Part shown: in pieces, positions 37,727-47,230 of the stretch
Position numbering within the stretch: the stretch's first letter is position 1
Layout of the letters: each line of letters opens with the position of its first letter
Source: Corynebacterium sp. TAE3-ERU12
Lineage (GTDB): Bacteria > Actinomycetota > Actinomycetes > Mycobacteriales > Mycobacteriaceae
DNA: 64,000 nt
NCBI RefSeq assembly: GCF_019209905.1
Contig: NZ_JAHUTM010000003.1
Location: 186,001 to 250,000, forward strand
Direction: 5' to 3'
Program-made: the position numbers and the translations under genes
The notes under the pieces: model-generated
The model's input: only the letters and a program-made list of their open reading frames with translations
What the model was told of the DNA's origin: nothing
Database searches by the model: none

Positions 37727-37960
37727 TGGCGCAACCTTTCCGCTTCGCTTGGCCCTTAGGTGAAGGGAAATCAGATTTAGGGTTTGGATTTGCCACCCAG
37801 AACAGAGAATGCCATTTTGAGTGTTTTCACAGCTCATAACCCGAAAAGTGGCTGAATTTAGGAACTGTTTACCGATAATATTGGATTCTGACGCACCATC
37901 GCGCGAATACCTGCTAAGTTTTGACCGAGAAATCTCCACCGGCGGAAGGACCCTGCCCCC

Positions 37961-39106
37961 ATGGCCAAGAAAATCCTGTCGCACCTTGCGATAATCATTG
38001 GTGCTGCGCTGATCATCATGGCGCTTTTGCTGCCGACGTATTTGGTGCCGAAGTTGCGCTCACTGCCGCTCGACACCCAGAGCACCACAGTAACTGAGGT
38101 CCGCGAAGGTGCACTGCTCGATTCCGGCGCATTCGCCAACAACGAGCCGGTGAAACCGCGCAAGGACGACCCCCGCTGCGAGGATGAAGACAACCTCCCG
38201 GTGCACTGCTTCATCAATGACGAGGTGCCGCTGAAGTCAGTGCGCCACGTACATATGGAGAACCCGGCCGACCATAAGGTCGTCACCTTCGAGGTTGGTA
38301 CCACCATTTTGCGTACTGACCGGGAAGAGCCGAAGAACCTGATCAACGCCACCGTTGACCGCATCACCCTGGATCGTTCCACCCAGATGCCGGTCGAAGA
38401 TGACATTTCCACTGTGGCGTTCTCCGACCCGCGCCAGCCCGGTGGCGACCAGCTGCAGGAATTCACCCGCCCCGGCATCCAGTACCAGTTCCCGATGGGC
38501 GCTGAGAAGAAGTCCTACAACTACTACGACGTCGTCGGCCTGCTGGATCAGCCGATCGACTTCCTGGGCGAAGAGAAGCAGGACGGCGAGACCGTCTACC
38601 GCTACGAGATGAAGATCGAGCCGGTCAACGTCTACGAGCAGTTCAAGGCCCACCAGACCATGAACGGCCGCGAACTGACCAAGGCCGACAAGGACTACCT
38701 TGCTTCGCTGCGCCTGAAGTTGCCGGCCCAGGCCTGGGGTCTCGAGGGCGATGAGGACGTCTCCATGGACCGCTGGTACGCCAACGTCCGTACCGTCCGC
38801 GTCGAGCCGACCACCGGCATGATCGTCAACGGCACCGAGCACATCATGCAGTTCTACGCCCGCGACGAGGCCGAAGCTAAGTCCCTGGCCTACGGCGATA
38901 TGCGCAAGGAAGAGGTCAAGGACCGCAACCGCACCGCTATGGACTTCAACGCCCAGTGGTCCCCGGAGACCATGGACCGCCAGCTCTCCCAGGCCGTTGA
39001 GTCCCGCAAGATGCTCAATATCGCAGGTGTGTGGGCCCCGATCGTGCTTGGTCTGATCGGTATTGTCCTGGTCCTGCTCGGCATCCGCGGCGTGCGCCGC
39101 AGCTAA
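37961..39106 (+). CDS. DUF3068 membrane-anchored protein (Rv0227c-like)
   Basis: A 381-residue protein: TM1 at about 8-28 (LAIIIGAALIIMALLLPTYL), a large extracytoplasmic domain with a Cys pair (RCEDEDNLPVHC), and a C-terminal TM (VWAPIVLGLIGIVLVLLGI, about 353-372). This is the DUF3068 architecture. Corynebacterial/mycobacterial homologues have been tied to lipomannan maturation and envelope assembly; I recall the name LmcA, but do not assign it. Divergent from the tmaT-like gene. GGAAGGACC precedes the ATG. Confidence 0.88.
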   Translation: MAKKILSHLAIIIGAALIIMALLLPTYLVPKLRSLPLDTQSTTVTEVREGALLDSGAFANNEPVKPRKDDPRCEDEDNLPVHCFINDEVPLKSVRHVHMENPADHKVVTFEVGTTILRTDREEPKNLINATVDRITLDRSTQMPVEDDISTVAFSDPRQPGGDQLQEFTRPGIQYQFPMGAEKKSYNYYDVVGLLDQPIDFLGEEKQDGETVYRYEMKIEPVNVYEQFKAHQTMNGRELTKADKDYLASLRLKLPAQAWGLEGDEDVSMDRWYANVRTVRVEPTTGMIVNGTEHIMQFYARDEAEAKSLAYGDMRKEEVKDRNRTAMDFNAQWSPETMDRQLSQAVESRKMLNIAGVWAPIVLGLIGIVLVLLGIRGVRRS

Positions 39107-39262
39107 CTGAACTGAGCTAAGACCTCCGCAGGTTGCACCCACCCCGTCGGCACCGTTTCGGTGTTGGCGGGGTGCGTTGCGTTCTGTGCAGCAAGAGCAC
39201 TGCTGTGTAGCCAGAGTCCTGGAAGCATTCCGCCGGCGGGGGCAGCCCGTTAAACTTTTTGC

Positions 39263-40993
39263 GTGACCACAACAGCACCCACCCAACGCCGCGGCCCGGA
39301 TTTCACCCCGGGTTCCTTGCTCGCAGTGTGGTGGACGCTGGCCATGACCGCCGCGGTGCTCTGGCCTTTTATGACCCACGGCGAGCTGCTGCTGCGCGAT
39401 ATGGTGGTGCCAGAAGTCCTGCCGCTTACCGACGCTGCCCTCGGCCTGGGGGATTCCCCGGCGCGAGCAGTACCGCAGGACGCGATCCTAGCTCTTATCG
39501 GTACCGCCCTGAACACGCCGACGGTGGTGACCGGGCTGCTCTTCACCGCCTTCATGATTGGCGGCGTATCGGCCTCTGAACTGGCCCGACGCCTTCTCGG
39601 TGCTGGACCGGCAGGACAGATCGCTGCGGTCACCATGACGATCTGGACCCCCTACGCCGTTGAGCGTTTATTGCAGGGCCATTGGTCTGTGGTGATTGCG
39701 GCGGTGTTATTGCCAGCTATTGCCTTAGCGTCGGTGACGCACCGCCCCGGGTGGCGGGCCTCAGCGATGGCGGTGGCCGGGCTGACCCCCACCGGGGCAC
39801 TGCTGGCTGGTATTGCGGCCCTCACCGCAGCCCGTGACCTACGCGACCGGCTCCTCGCTGGACTCACCACTGCGCTGATCAGCGCCCCGTGGCTTATCGC
39901 CACTGCTGTTTCGCATAGCCCGGTGACCTCAGATGCCTCCGGTGCTGCTGCTTTCGCCCCGCGGGCCGAGCACCTCACCGGCACCATTGGGGCCCTGGCT
40001 GGCCTGGGCGGGATCTGGAATAGCGACGTAGTCCCCGCTTCCCGGGAGACCGGGGCCTCTGCGCTGCTGGTACTTGGCCTATTGGGCCTATTCCTGCTCG
40101 GGGCGCGGCGGGCCTGGCGCTGGGGTTGGCACGGGGGCATCACCGCCGAGGAGGCGTCCTTGCTGCACGCCCGACGCCGCCTCATTATGGTGGCGCCGCT
40201 GGTGGTGGTGCTCACCGCTGCGCTTGCTACCCCGTGGGGGATCGCTGCGATGGAGTCGGCCCTGGTGTCGGTGCCCGGCGCGGGTTTGCTGCGCGATGGG
40301 CAGAAATGGGTTGCCCTGGCTATTCCCGGTTATGGCTTATTGGCCGCCGCCGGCGCGGAGGCTATGGCCGCGCTGCTGCCGGATCGGCGCCGGTTCCTGG
40401 CCGGTGGTGTTGCCGCGCTGATGGTGATGGTCGCGGTGCCTGAGTTACCCACTGCGGTCGCCCCGCTGCGCCCGCAGCAGTCCTGGTCGGGCTGGCAGTG
40501 GGTGGCTGGCATTGTGGCGCTTGATGATGACGCTTTAGTGCCCCTGCCTGCCGCCTCGTACCGCATTATTAACGGCCGCCCGGTTTATGACCCGGCCACG
40601 AAAAGGCTTCCTGCCCCGGTGTTGGCTTCGGCGGAATTAAATGTCGGCGGGGAGCTTGTCGATGCTGCGGATGCGCGTGCCGCGGCCGCCAGGTCTGCTC
40701 TGCTAAGGGCCGACGATGATGCGGTGGCGACCCTGGCTGAGCTCGGTGTGGGCTGGGTGTTAGTCCAAGATTCCCCCGGCCCGATGGGCGCGGCTGAGAC
40801 GGTGTTGGCGCAGCTGGACGAGGTTCACCGCGATGAGCGGCTGCGCCTGTACCACGTGCCTGGGCCGATTACGCAGCTGCCGCGGCCGGATCGCAGCCCA
40901 GCCTGGGTGGGCCTTGCCCTGTGGGCGGCGATGCTGCTGGCCGGGCCGGTGGCGGCGGCTCTGCGGGCGTTGCTGCGCCGCCCGGCGGGCTAG
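39263..40993 (+). CDS. Polytopic membrane protein (Rv0226c-like)
   Basis: A 576-residue protein with ten or more TMs. The first TM (LLAVWWTLAMTAAVLWPF) is followed by a loop GELLLRDMVVPEVLPLTDAALG with acidic residues like those in GT-C proteins. The C-terminal ~150 residues hold an extracytoplasmic domain and a final TM. In M. tuberculosis the equivalent is Rv0226c, an unassigned membrane protein in the same cluster. The GTG at 39263 lies 6 bases after TAAACT with no ribosome-binding site, so the mRNA is probably leaderless. Its stop overlaps the convergent glycosyltransferase stop in CTAG. Confidence 0.8.
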   Translation: MTTTAPTQRRGPDFTPGSLLAVWWTLAMTAAVLWPFMTHGELLLRDMVVPEVLPLTDAALGLGDSPARAVPQDAILALIGTALNTPTVVTGLLFTAFMIGGVSASELARRLLGAGPAGQIAAVTMTIWTPYAVERLLQGHWSVVIAAVLLPAIALASVTHRPGWRASAMAVAGLTPTGALLAGIAALTAARDLRDRLLAGLTTALISAPWLIATAVSHSPVTSDASGAAAFAPRAEHLTGTIGALAGLGGIWNSDVVPASRETGASALLVLGLLGLFLLGARRAWRWGWHGGITAEEASLLHARRRLIMVAPLVVVLTAALATPWGIAAMESALVSVPGAGLLRDGQKWVALAIPGYGLLAAAGAEAMAALLPDRRRFLAGGVAALMVMVAVPELPTAVAPLRPQQSWSGWQWVAGIVALDDDALVPLPAASYRIINGRPVYDPATKRLPAPVLASAELNVGGELVDAADARAAAARSALLRADDDAVATLAELGVGWVLVQDSPGPMGAAETVLAQLDEVHRDERLRLYHVPGPITQLPRPDRSPAWVGLALWAAMLLAGPVAAALRALLRRPAG

Positions 40994-42141
40994 CGTCGCG
41001 CCGCCTCACGCAGCACCTCGGCCACAGCAGCTGTCGTCGCCGACCATTGGAAGGTCTGGGCACGCCGCTGCGCTGCCTGGCCTAACTCGGCGCGCAATGT
41101 CGGGTCGCTGAGGATTTCGCGGGCATGGTCGGTCAGCTGGGCCGGGCCGTCGGCAAGCAACCCTGTTTCGCCATCGACCACTGAGTCGCGCAGCCCCGCC
41201 GAGGACCGGTACCCCACCGTCGGCACGCCATGCAGCGCGGCCTCAATCACAGCCAAACCCCAGCCTTCTTTACGAGAAGGCATGATGTGCAGGTCAGCGG
41301 CTTCAAGTAGCTCGTGCTTGCGGGCCTCAGTGACCTGACCGTGGAAAGTGACCCGGTCCAGCACCCCGACGCGCTGGGCGTGTTGGCGCAGTTCTTCCCC
41401 CCACCAGCCCGAGCCGATAATGTCCAGGTGCACCTCGGGCAGCGAGCGCACCAGCACCGGCAAGGCACTGATGGCGTGCTCAATCTGCTTATGCGGCACC
41501 AGGCGGGACAAGGTGACCATGCGAGGGCCGGCGGCGTGTTCAGGATGGGCCGCTGTGGTGGGCTTGCCGACGGTTGCTGCCGGGGCGGTATCCACACCAT
41601 TGCGGATAACAGTGATGTCCGCAGCGGCGACGCCGAGTTCGCGGAGGTCCGCCGCCGAGGGCTGGGAGACCGTGATGTAGCGGCAACCACGGTGCACCAG
41701 CGGAGATAATCGGGACTCGATGAACCAGCCGATAATGCCGGTCAGTCGGCCAGCGACCGGCCACTGTTCGCGGTGGCAATGGTGTGTGAGTACCACCGTC
41801 GGGGCGCCGGCGAAAATGCGGGCAAAAAACGGCACCCCGTTCTGGGTGTCCAGGACAACGTCGGGACGCCCCCCGAGGGCTTTACCGATCGGGCCGCGTC
41901 CGAAGCGGGCGGCGATCATCGCCAGCCATGCGCGCGGGTAGACCGTCATCCGGCCGCCGGCGCGGGAGAAGTGGACGCCTTGGGCCGTTGCGGCGCTTGG
42001 GGCGCCGGGATACGCCGCGGTGCGATAGACCACGGTGTCGCCGGCTGCGGCCAGGTCAACGGCCACGTGCTCGAGGTAGCGCTCACTGCCACCACCTTCG
42101 GGGTGGCCCGTGTCACGCCAGCACAGGAGCAAAACCTTCAT
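40990..42141 (-). CDS. Glycosyltransferase family 4 (Rv0225-like)
   Basis: A 383-residue GT-B enzyme. The donor-side motifs are clear: RMVTLSRLVPHKQIEHAI, DIIGSGWWGEEL, RVTFHGQV, and the EX7E-type PSRKEGWGLAVIEAALHGVP. The N-terminal half shows CWRDTGHPEGGGSERYLE and an acceptor-side HHCHREQW. It probably transfers a sugar from a nucleotide donor to an envelope glycolipid; acceptor unknown. The ATG at 42141 lacks a ribosome-binding site; TACCAT ends 8 bases upstream, so it may be leaderless. It is divergent from the MtrP-like gene. Confidence 0.88.
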   Translation of the reverse strand: MKVLLLCWRDTGHPEGGGSERYLEHVAVDLAAAGDTVVYRTAAYPGAPSAATAQGVHFSRAGGRMTVYPRAWLAMIAARFGRGPIGKALGGRPDVVLDTQNGVPFFARIFAGAPTVVLTHHCHREQWPVAGRLTGIIGWFIESRLSPLVHRGCRYITVSQPSAADLRELGVAAADITVIRNGVDTAPAATVGKPTTAAHPEHAAGPRMVTLSRLVPHKQIEHAISALPVLVRSLPEVHLDIIGSGWWGEELRQHAQRVGVLDRVTFHGQVTEARKHELLEAADLHIMPSRKEGWGLAVIEAALHGVPTVGYRSSAGLRDSVVDGETGLLADGPAQLTDHAREILSDPTLRAELGQAAQRRAQTFQWSATTAAVAEVLREAARR

Positions 42142-42298
42142 GGGCGGCAATGGTAGTAACCGGCCCTGGCCCGGCGATCGGATACCCGGAGAAAAGGTGG
42201 TGGCGGTGGGGGTGGCGGCGCCAGCAACCCGGCACTGCCCTGGACTCGTAAGCGGGCACCGCAGCTGCATTCGGGCCGGATTCGGTAGTTTTAGCCCC

Positions 42299-43168
42299 GT
42301 GACCAATAAGCAGCCAGCCGAATCCACCGCCCCGGGCAGTCTGCGCGCCCAGCGCCGCGCCCATCTGCAACCACTGCGCGATTTCGCGAGCCTGCAGCGT
42401 AGTTTCGGCCTGCTTCGTGACTTCAAATACGAGCAAACCGACCCCGATATTTTTTATGGTCACCTCGCCGAGGACACGGTGCGGTTGCTTGAGCTCATCG
42501 CCGCGGGCGCTGATCCCGGCGACGGTGCGGCAGGCGGCGGCAGTGCCTTGTCCGGCAGCAGCCCCTTGTCCGGCAAGCGCATTCTGGACGTCGGTGGTGG
42601 TCCGGGTTATTTCGGTAAGGCGTTCGCCGAACGCGGGGTGAATTATTACACCTGTGAACCCGATGTCGGTGAGATGGCTGCGGCGGGGATTCGACTGGAA
42701 TCGTCGGTACGCGGTTCGGGTTTGGCGCTTCCGTTCACCGATGCGGCTTTCGATCTCACGTATTCGTCGAATGTGGCCGAGCATGTCGCCGAACCCTGGC
42801 GGATGGGTAAGGAGATGTTGCGGGTTACTCGGCCGGGCGGGCTGATGGTGTACTCCTACACCTGCTGGTTTGGCCCATTTGGGGGCCACGAGATGGGTCG
42901 GACGCACTATTTCGGTGGGGATCGTGCCCGAGCTTGGTATGAGCGCAAACATGGGCACCCCCCGAAGAATTATTTCGGCAAGTCACTGTTTCGGGTTGAC
43001 TGTGCCGACGGCCTGGCCTGGGGCAGGCAGATGCACCGCTGCGGGGAGGCCGATCTACTCGCCGCGTTTCCGCGGTATCACCCGCATTGGGCGTGGTGGC
43101 TTGTGGATATCCCGGTGCTGCGCGAGGTTGCGGTATCGAATCTTGTTCTGGTCATGCGCCGCCGATAG
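42299..43168 (+). CDS. mtrP: SAM-dependent methyltransferase-like protein, MtrP type (Rv0224c-like)
   Basis: A 289-residue class I methyltransferase: motif I ILDVGGGPGYFGKAF (about 98), then YYTCEPD, SGLALPFTDAAFDLTYSSNVAEHV and TRPGGLMVYSYTCWFGPFGGHEMG. It matches Rv0224c; the corynebacterial homologue MtrP is required for efficient trehalose-mycolate transport and works with TmaT. GTG at 42299 lies 7 bases after TAGTTT and has no ribosome-binding site, hence a leaderless start. The frame upstream to 42110 overlaps the glycosyltransferase start and is rejected. Confidence 0.85.
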   Translation: MTNKQPAESTAPGSLRAQRRAHLQPLRDFASLQRSFGLLRDFKYEQTDPDIFYGHLAEDTVRLLELIAAGADPGDGAAGGGSALSGSSPLSGKRILDVGGGPGYFGKAFAERGVNYYTCEPDVGEMAAAGIRLESSVRGSGLALPFTDAAFDLTYSSNVAEHVAEPWRMGKEMLRVTRPGGLMVYSYTCWFGPFGGHEMGRTHYFGGDRARAWYERKHGHPPKNYFGKSLFRVDCADGLAWGRQMHRCGEADLLAAFPRYHPHWAWWLVDIPVLREVAVSNLVLVMRRR

Positions 43169-43323
43169 CGCCTGGTTGACCTAGCCAATTTTCCTTTGCA
43201 GGGCTAGGTGGGGGTACCTGCTGCTGAATTGTGCCGGTGGGGTTTCGCACAGTTGCAGACAGCGAAGGCCATCCACAGTTACAGTGACGTAGAACACCCT
43301 TTAGCCAATGCAGAGGAATAAAC

Positions 43324-44559
43324 ATGACCAACGCCACGAATCCCGCGGGCGGCGATGCCTTCATCTACGAAGCCATCCGCACTCCGCGCGGCAAGGGCAA
43401 GAACACCGGGTCGCTGTACTCGGTGCGCCCGGTTTCGCTACTCACCGGACTCATCGATGAGATCCGTAACCGTTTCCCCAACCTCGACGAGGAGCGCATT
43501 TCTGACCTCGTTGTGGGTTGTGTGACCCCTGTCGGCGACCAGGGCGCCGATATTGCCCGCACTGCTGGCTTGGCCGCCGGCCTGCCGTACCGCACCGGCG
43601 GTGTGCAGGTGAACCGTTTCTGTGCCTCGGGCCTGACCGCTATCAACCTCGCCGCCCAGAAGGTGGCTTCCGGTTTCGATGAGCTGGTGCTCGCCGGTGG
43701 TGTTGAATCCATGTCTCGTGTACCGATGGCTTCCGACGGCGGCGCGATGGCGATGGACGCCGAGGTTTCCTTCGGCACCGATTTCGTCCCGCAGGGCATT
43801 TCCGCTGACCTGATTGCCAGCCTGGATGGGTTCAACCGGGATCAGCTCGACCAGTTCGCTGTCCGTTCCCATGAACGCGCCGCGAAAGCCTGGGAGCAGG
43901 GTCTTTTTGACCGCTCGGTCGTTCCGGTCAAGGACGCTTCGGGCCTGACCATCCTGGACCGCGATGAGACCATCCGCCCCGGCACGACTGTGGAGTCGCT
44001 GTCCGGTCTGCGTCCCGCCTTCGCCATGATGGGCCAGATGGGTGGCTTCGACGCAGTTGCGCTGAAGAAGTACCCGCAGCTGCAGGAGATTACCCACCTC
44101 CACCACGCTGGTAACTCTTCCGGCATCGTCGATGGCGCTGCCATGACCCTCATCGGTAATGAGAAGGCCGGTGCGGATATGGGCATGGAGCCGCGCGCCC
44201 GCATTGTCGCTATGGCGGTCAATGGTGTGGAGCCGACCATCATGCTCACCGGCATTGAGCCGGCTGTGCGGGAGGCTCTTGGCAAGGCCAATCTGACCCC
44301 GGATGATATCGATGTCTGGGAGATCAACGAGGCGTTCTCGGCTGTGGTGCTGCACGCGCAGCAGCAGTTGGGTATTCCCGATGAGAAGCTCAATATCAAT
44401 GGTGGCGCTATTGCGATGGGCCACCCGCTGGGTGCGACCGGTTCCATCATCACCGGCACCGCTATTGATGAGCTGCACCGCTCTGGTGGCCGCTATGGCC
44501 TGATCACTTTGTGTGTGGCCGGCGGTATGGGCATTGCCACCATCATTGAGCGCGTCTAA
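43324..44559 (+). CDS. fadA: Acetyl-CoA C-acyltransferase (thiolase)
   Basis: A 411-residue thiolase. The nucleophilic Cys is in [15 protein letters not shown] (about 100); [35 protein letters not shown] (His) and the C-terminal LCVAGGMG (second catalytic Cys) are present. It catalyses the last thiolytic step of beta-oxidation. Next gene fadB starts 46 bp downstream, forming the usual fadAB (Rv0859-Rv0860 type) pair. Confidence 0.95.
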   Translation: MTNATNPAGGDAFIYEAIRTPRGKGKNTGSLYSVRPVSLLTGLIDEIRNRFPNLDEERISDLVVGCVTPVGDQGADIARTAGLAAGLPYRTGGVQVNRFCASGLTAINLAAQKVASGFDELVLAGGVESMSRVPMASDGGAMAMDAEVSFGTDFVPQGISADLIASLDGFNRDQLDQFAVRSHERAAKAWEQGLFDRSVVPVKDASGLTILDRDETIRPGTTVESLSGLRPAFAMMGQMGGFDAVALKKYPQLQEITHLHHAGNSSGIVDGAAMTLIGNEKAGADMGMEPRARIVAMAVNGVEPTIMLTGIEPAVREALGKANLTPDDIDVWEINEAFSAVVLHAQQQLGIPDEKLNINGGAIAMGHPLGATGSIITGTAIDELHRSGGRYGLITLCVAGGMGIATIIERV

Positions 44560-44605
44560 CCCCACCCGAACGATTCAACTGCACGGCTTTCCAAGGAGAT
44601 AAGAA

Positions 44606-46849
44606 ATGACCGACAATATGTTCCGGTGGGATAAGGACGCGGATAACGTCGTCACGCTCACGATGGACGACCCCAACGCCCCTGTTAACACCATGAATCA
44701 GACCTTCCAGGCTGATATCGCCGCGACGGCGGATCGCCTCGAAGCAGAGCTTGCCGACGATGCGAACTCGATTCGCGGCATCATCATCACTTCCGCGAAG
44801 AAGACTTTCTTCGCCGGTGGCGACATCGTCCAGATGTCCAAGGCCACCAAGGACGACGCGGCTGAGATGTTCGCCAATGTGCAGTCCATGAAGGACTCAC
44901 TGCGCCGCATTGAGAAGCTGCCGGTGCCGGTGGTTGCTGCCATTAATGGCGCGGCTCTCGGCGGTGGCCTCGAGGTTGCCCTGGCCGCTAATTACCGCAT
45001 CGCCGCTGATGTGCGCGGTTCCAAGATTGGCCTGCCTGAGGTCACCCTGGGTCTGCTGCCCGGTGGCGGCGGCATTTCCCGCGTCACCCGCATGATTGGC
45101 CTGCAGGACGCCTTGATGAAGGTCATCCTCACCGGCGCCCAGATGAACCCGGGCAAGGCCCATAAGGTTGGTGTGGTCGATGAGGTTGTGTCGGCTGATG
45201 AGCTGCTCCAGCGCGCTCATGACTGGGTTACTTCCGACGATGCTGTGGCCCAGCAGCCGTGGGACGTGAAGGGCTTCCGGTTCCCCGGTGGCACCCCGTC
45301 CAATCCGAAGCTGGCGATGAACCTGCCGTCGTTCCCGGCGAACCTGACCAAGCAGCTCAAGGGCGCCCCGATGTTGGCACCGCGTCGTGCGATGCAGGCC
45401 GCTATCGAGGGCGCGCAGGTCGATATTGATACTGCGCTGACCATCGAGTCCCGTTATTTCACTGAGCTGGTCACCGGTACTCAGTCGAAGAACATGATGC
45501 AGGCGTTCTTCTTCGATCTGAATCATTGCAATGGTGGCGGCTCCCGCCCGACCCAGCAGGACGGCACCCCGTTCCCGAAGACGGAGTTCAAGAAGGTCGG
45601 CGTTGTCGGCGCGGGCATGATGGGCGCCGGTATCGCCTACGTGTGCGCCAAGGCCGGCATGGAGGTTGTGCTCAAGGACATCTCCATGGAGAACGCTGAG
45701 CGCGGCAAGGCGTATTCCGAGGGCCTGGAGAAGAAGGCTCTCGAGCGTGGCCGCACCACCGAGGAGAAGTCCAAGGCACTTCTGGACCGGATTAAGCCCA
45801 CCGATTCCTACGACGACCTGTCCGATATTGACCTCGTCGTCGAAGCTGTCTTCGAGAACACTGATCTGAAGCATAAGGTCCACGCGGAGATTGAGGCCGC
45901 TGTGCCGAAGGATTGCGTGCTGGGTTCGAATACCTCGACCCTGCCGATTACCGAGCTGGGCTCCCATGTGGAGCGCACCGGTGATTTCATTGGCCTGCAC
46001 TTCTTCTCCCCGGTGGACAAGATGAAGCTCATCGAGATCATCTCCGGTGATGACACTGACCCGGCCACTCTTGCTAAGGCTCTGGACTTCTCCGTGGCCA
46101 TCCGCAAGATTCCGATTGTGGTCAATGACTCCCGTGGTTTCTACACCTCGCGTGTTATCGGCACCGTCATCAATGAGGCGCTGCGCATGGTGGTTGAGGG
46201 CTATGACCCGGCCATCATTGAGGCCGCTGGCCGCCAGGCTGGTTACCCCGCCCCGCAGCTGCAGCTTGCCGACGAGCTGAATCTGAAGCTGATGGAGAAG
46301 ATCGCGAACGAGACCCGTGCTGCTTTCGAAGCCGAGGGCAAGACCCTGGACGAGGGCGGTGTGCCGGGCTTGGTGGACGCCATGATCAACAAGTACGAGC
46401 GTCCCGGCAGGCTCGAGGGCCAGGGCTTCTACAACTATGCGGACGGCAAGCGCGCCGGCCTGTGGGATGGCCTGTGGTCCGAGCTGGGCGCTGGCTCCAT
46501 CGCCCCGGAGGACACTGACCTGCAGGATCTGATGGATCGCATGCTGTTCATCGAGGCCATCGAGACCCAGAAGTGCTTCGATGAGGGCGTTATTGAGGAG
46601 TCTGCCGATGCCAATATCGGCTCCATCTTCGGTATCGGCTACCCGGCATGGACCGGCGGCACCAAGCAGTTCATTGAGAACTACGACCGCTTCTCTGGTC
46701 GCCCGGTTGCTGCGAAGCACGCTGGTGTTGCTGCCGACGGCACGCTCGACGGCAAGCCGACCCGCGGTGTTGCCGGCTTCGTTGCCCGCGCCGAGGAGCT
46801 GGCTGCTAAGTACGGTGAGCGCTTCGAGGTTCCTGCTTCGCTGAAGTAG
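44606..46849 (+). CDS. fadB: Beta-oxidation multifunctional enzyme: enoyl-CoA hydratase / 3-hydroxyacyl-CoA dehydrogenase
   Basis: A 747-residue fusion. The N-terminal crotonase domain has the oxyanion segments TFFAGGDI and INGAALGGGLEVALA and catalytic Glu in SKIGLPEVTLGLLPGGGG. From about 332 a Rossmann domain begins (VGVVGAGMMGAGIAYVCAKAG), with GLHFFSPVDKM and VNDSRGFYTSRV from the hydroxyacyl-CoA dehydrogenase. It carries out the two middle steps of fatty-acid beta-oxidation. A consensus ribosome-binding site (AAGGAG) precedes the ATG. Confidence 0.96.
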   Translation: MTDNMFRWDKDADNVVTLTMDDPNAPVNTMNQTFQADIAATADRLEAELADDANSIRGIIITSAKKTFFAGGDIVQMSKATKDDAAEMFANVQSMKDSLRRIEKLPVPVVAAINGAALGGGLEVALAANYRIAADVRGSKIGLPEVTLGLLPGGGGISRVTRMIGLQDALMKVILTGAQMNPGKAHKVGVVDEVVSADELLQRAHDWVTSDDAVAQQPWDVKGFRFPGGTPSNPKLAMNLPSFPANLTKQLKGAPMLAPRRAMQAAIEGAQVDIDTALTIESRYFTELVTGTQSKNMMQAFFFDLNHCNGGGSRPTQQDGTPFPKTEFKKVGVVGAGMMGAGIAYVCAKAGMEVVLKDISMENAERGKAYSEGLEKKALERGRTTEEKSKALLDRIKPTDSYDDLSDIDLVVEAVFENTDLKHKVHAEIEAAVPKDCVLGSNTSTLPITELGSHVERTGDFIGLHFFSPVDKMKLIEIISGDDTDPATLAKALDFSVAIRKIPIVVNDSRGFYTSRVIGTVINEALRMVVEGYDPAIIEAAGRQAGYPAPQLQLADELNLKLMEKIANETRAAFEAEGKTLDEGGVPGLVDAMINKYERPGRLEGQGFYNYADGKRAGLWDGLWSELGAGSIAPEDTDLQDLMDRMLFIEAIETQKCFDEGVIEESADANIGSIFGIGYPAWTGGTKQFIENYDRFSGRPVAAKHAGVAADGTLDGKPTRGVAGFVARAEELAAKYGERFEVPASLK

Positions 46850-46900
46850 GCGCACCCGCTGTGCGGCTTTTAGCCGCCTGTGTCGCTTTCGCCGCTCTGG

Positions 46901-46938
46901 CCGCCCCGCCTGGACATCATGTCCGCGCGGGGCGGTTT
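46901..46938 (+). terminator. Terminator after fadB
   Basis: CCGCCCCGC pairs with GCGGGGCGG (46901-46909 with 46927-46935), 17-nt loop, then TTT. Confidence 0.75.
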
Positions 46939-47037
46939 GAGTTGTCGGCAGTGGTGGCCTCGGCATCGACGGTGGCGTTGGTGCTGGTGCTGGCGGCGGC
47001 GCCAGCGTCGGAAAGCTAACAACTCAAAAACATTGCA

Positions 47038-47067
47038 TTGCACCCAAAACTAGGTAACTGCTAGCAT
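47038..47067 (+). promoter_or_regulatory. Promoter of the secreted SGNH hydrolase
   Basis: TTGCAC (47038-47043), 18-bp spacer, TAGCAT (47062-47067). The start codon is 160 bp further on, giving a leader of about 155 nt. The leader region 47070-47230 contains a small GACGGGGTTGAAG-type inverted pair but no recognised riboswitch. Confidence 0.55.
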
Positions 47068-47230
47068 TACAGGCACCTTTTCTGAGATCGGAATTTCCTT
47101 GCTGAACTGCTAATTTCCGCCATACCCGCCGGCTTCAACCCCGTCGGGTTGCGCAATTTCAGGGCTTTCAAGGTATCATTCCGATAACAGGTCTCGTAAC
47201 ACTAGTCACTTGCGTCACAAAAGGACTCCA

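Noticed and set aside
44897..46966. Long minus-strand frame opposite fadB
   Set aside because: Shadow of fadB codon bias.
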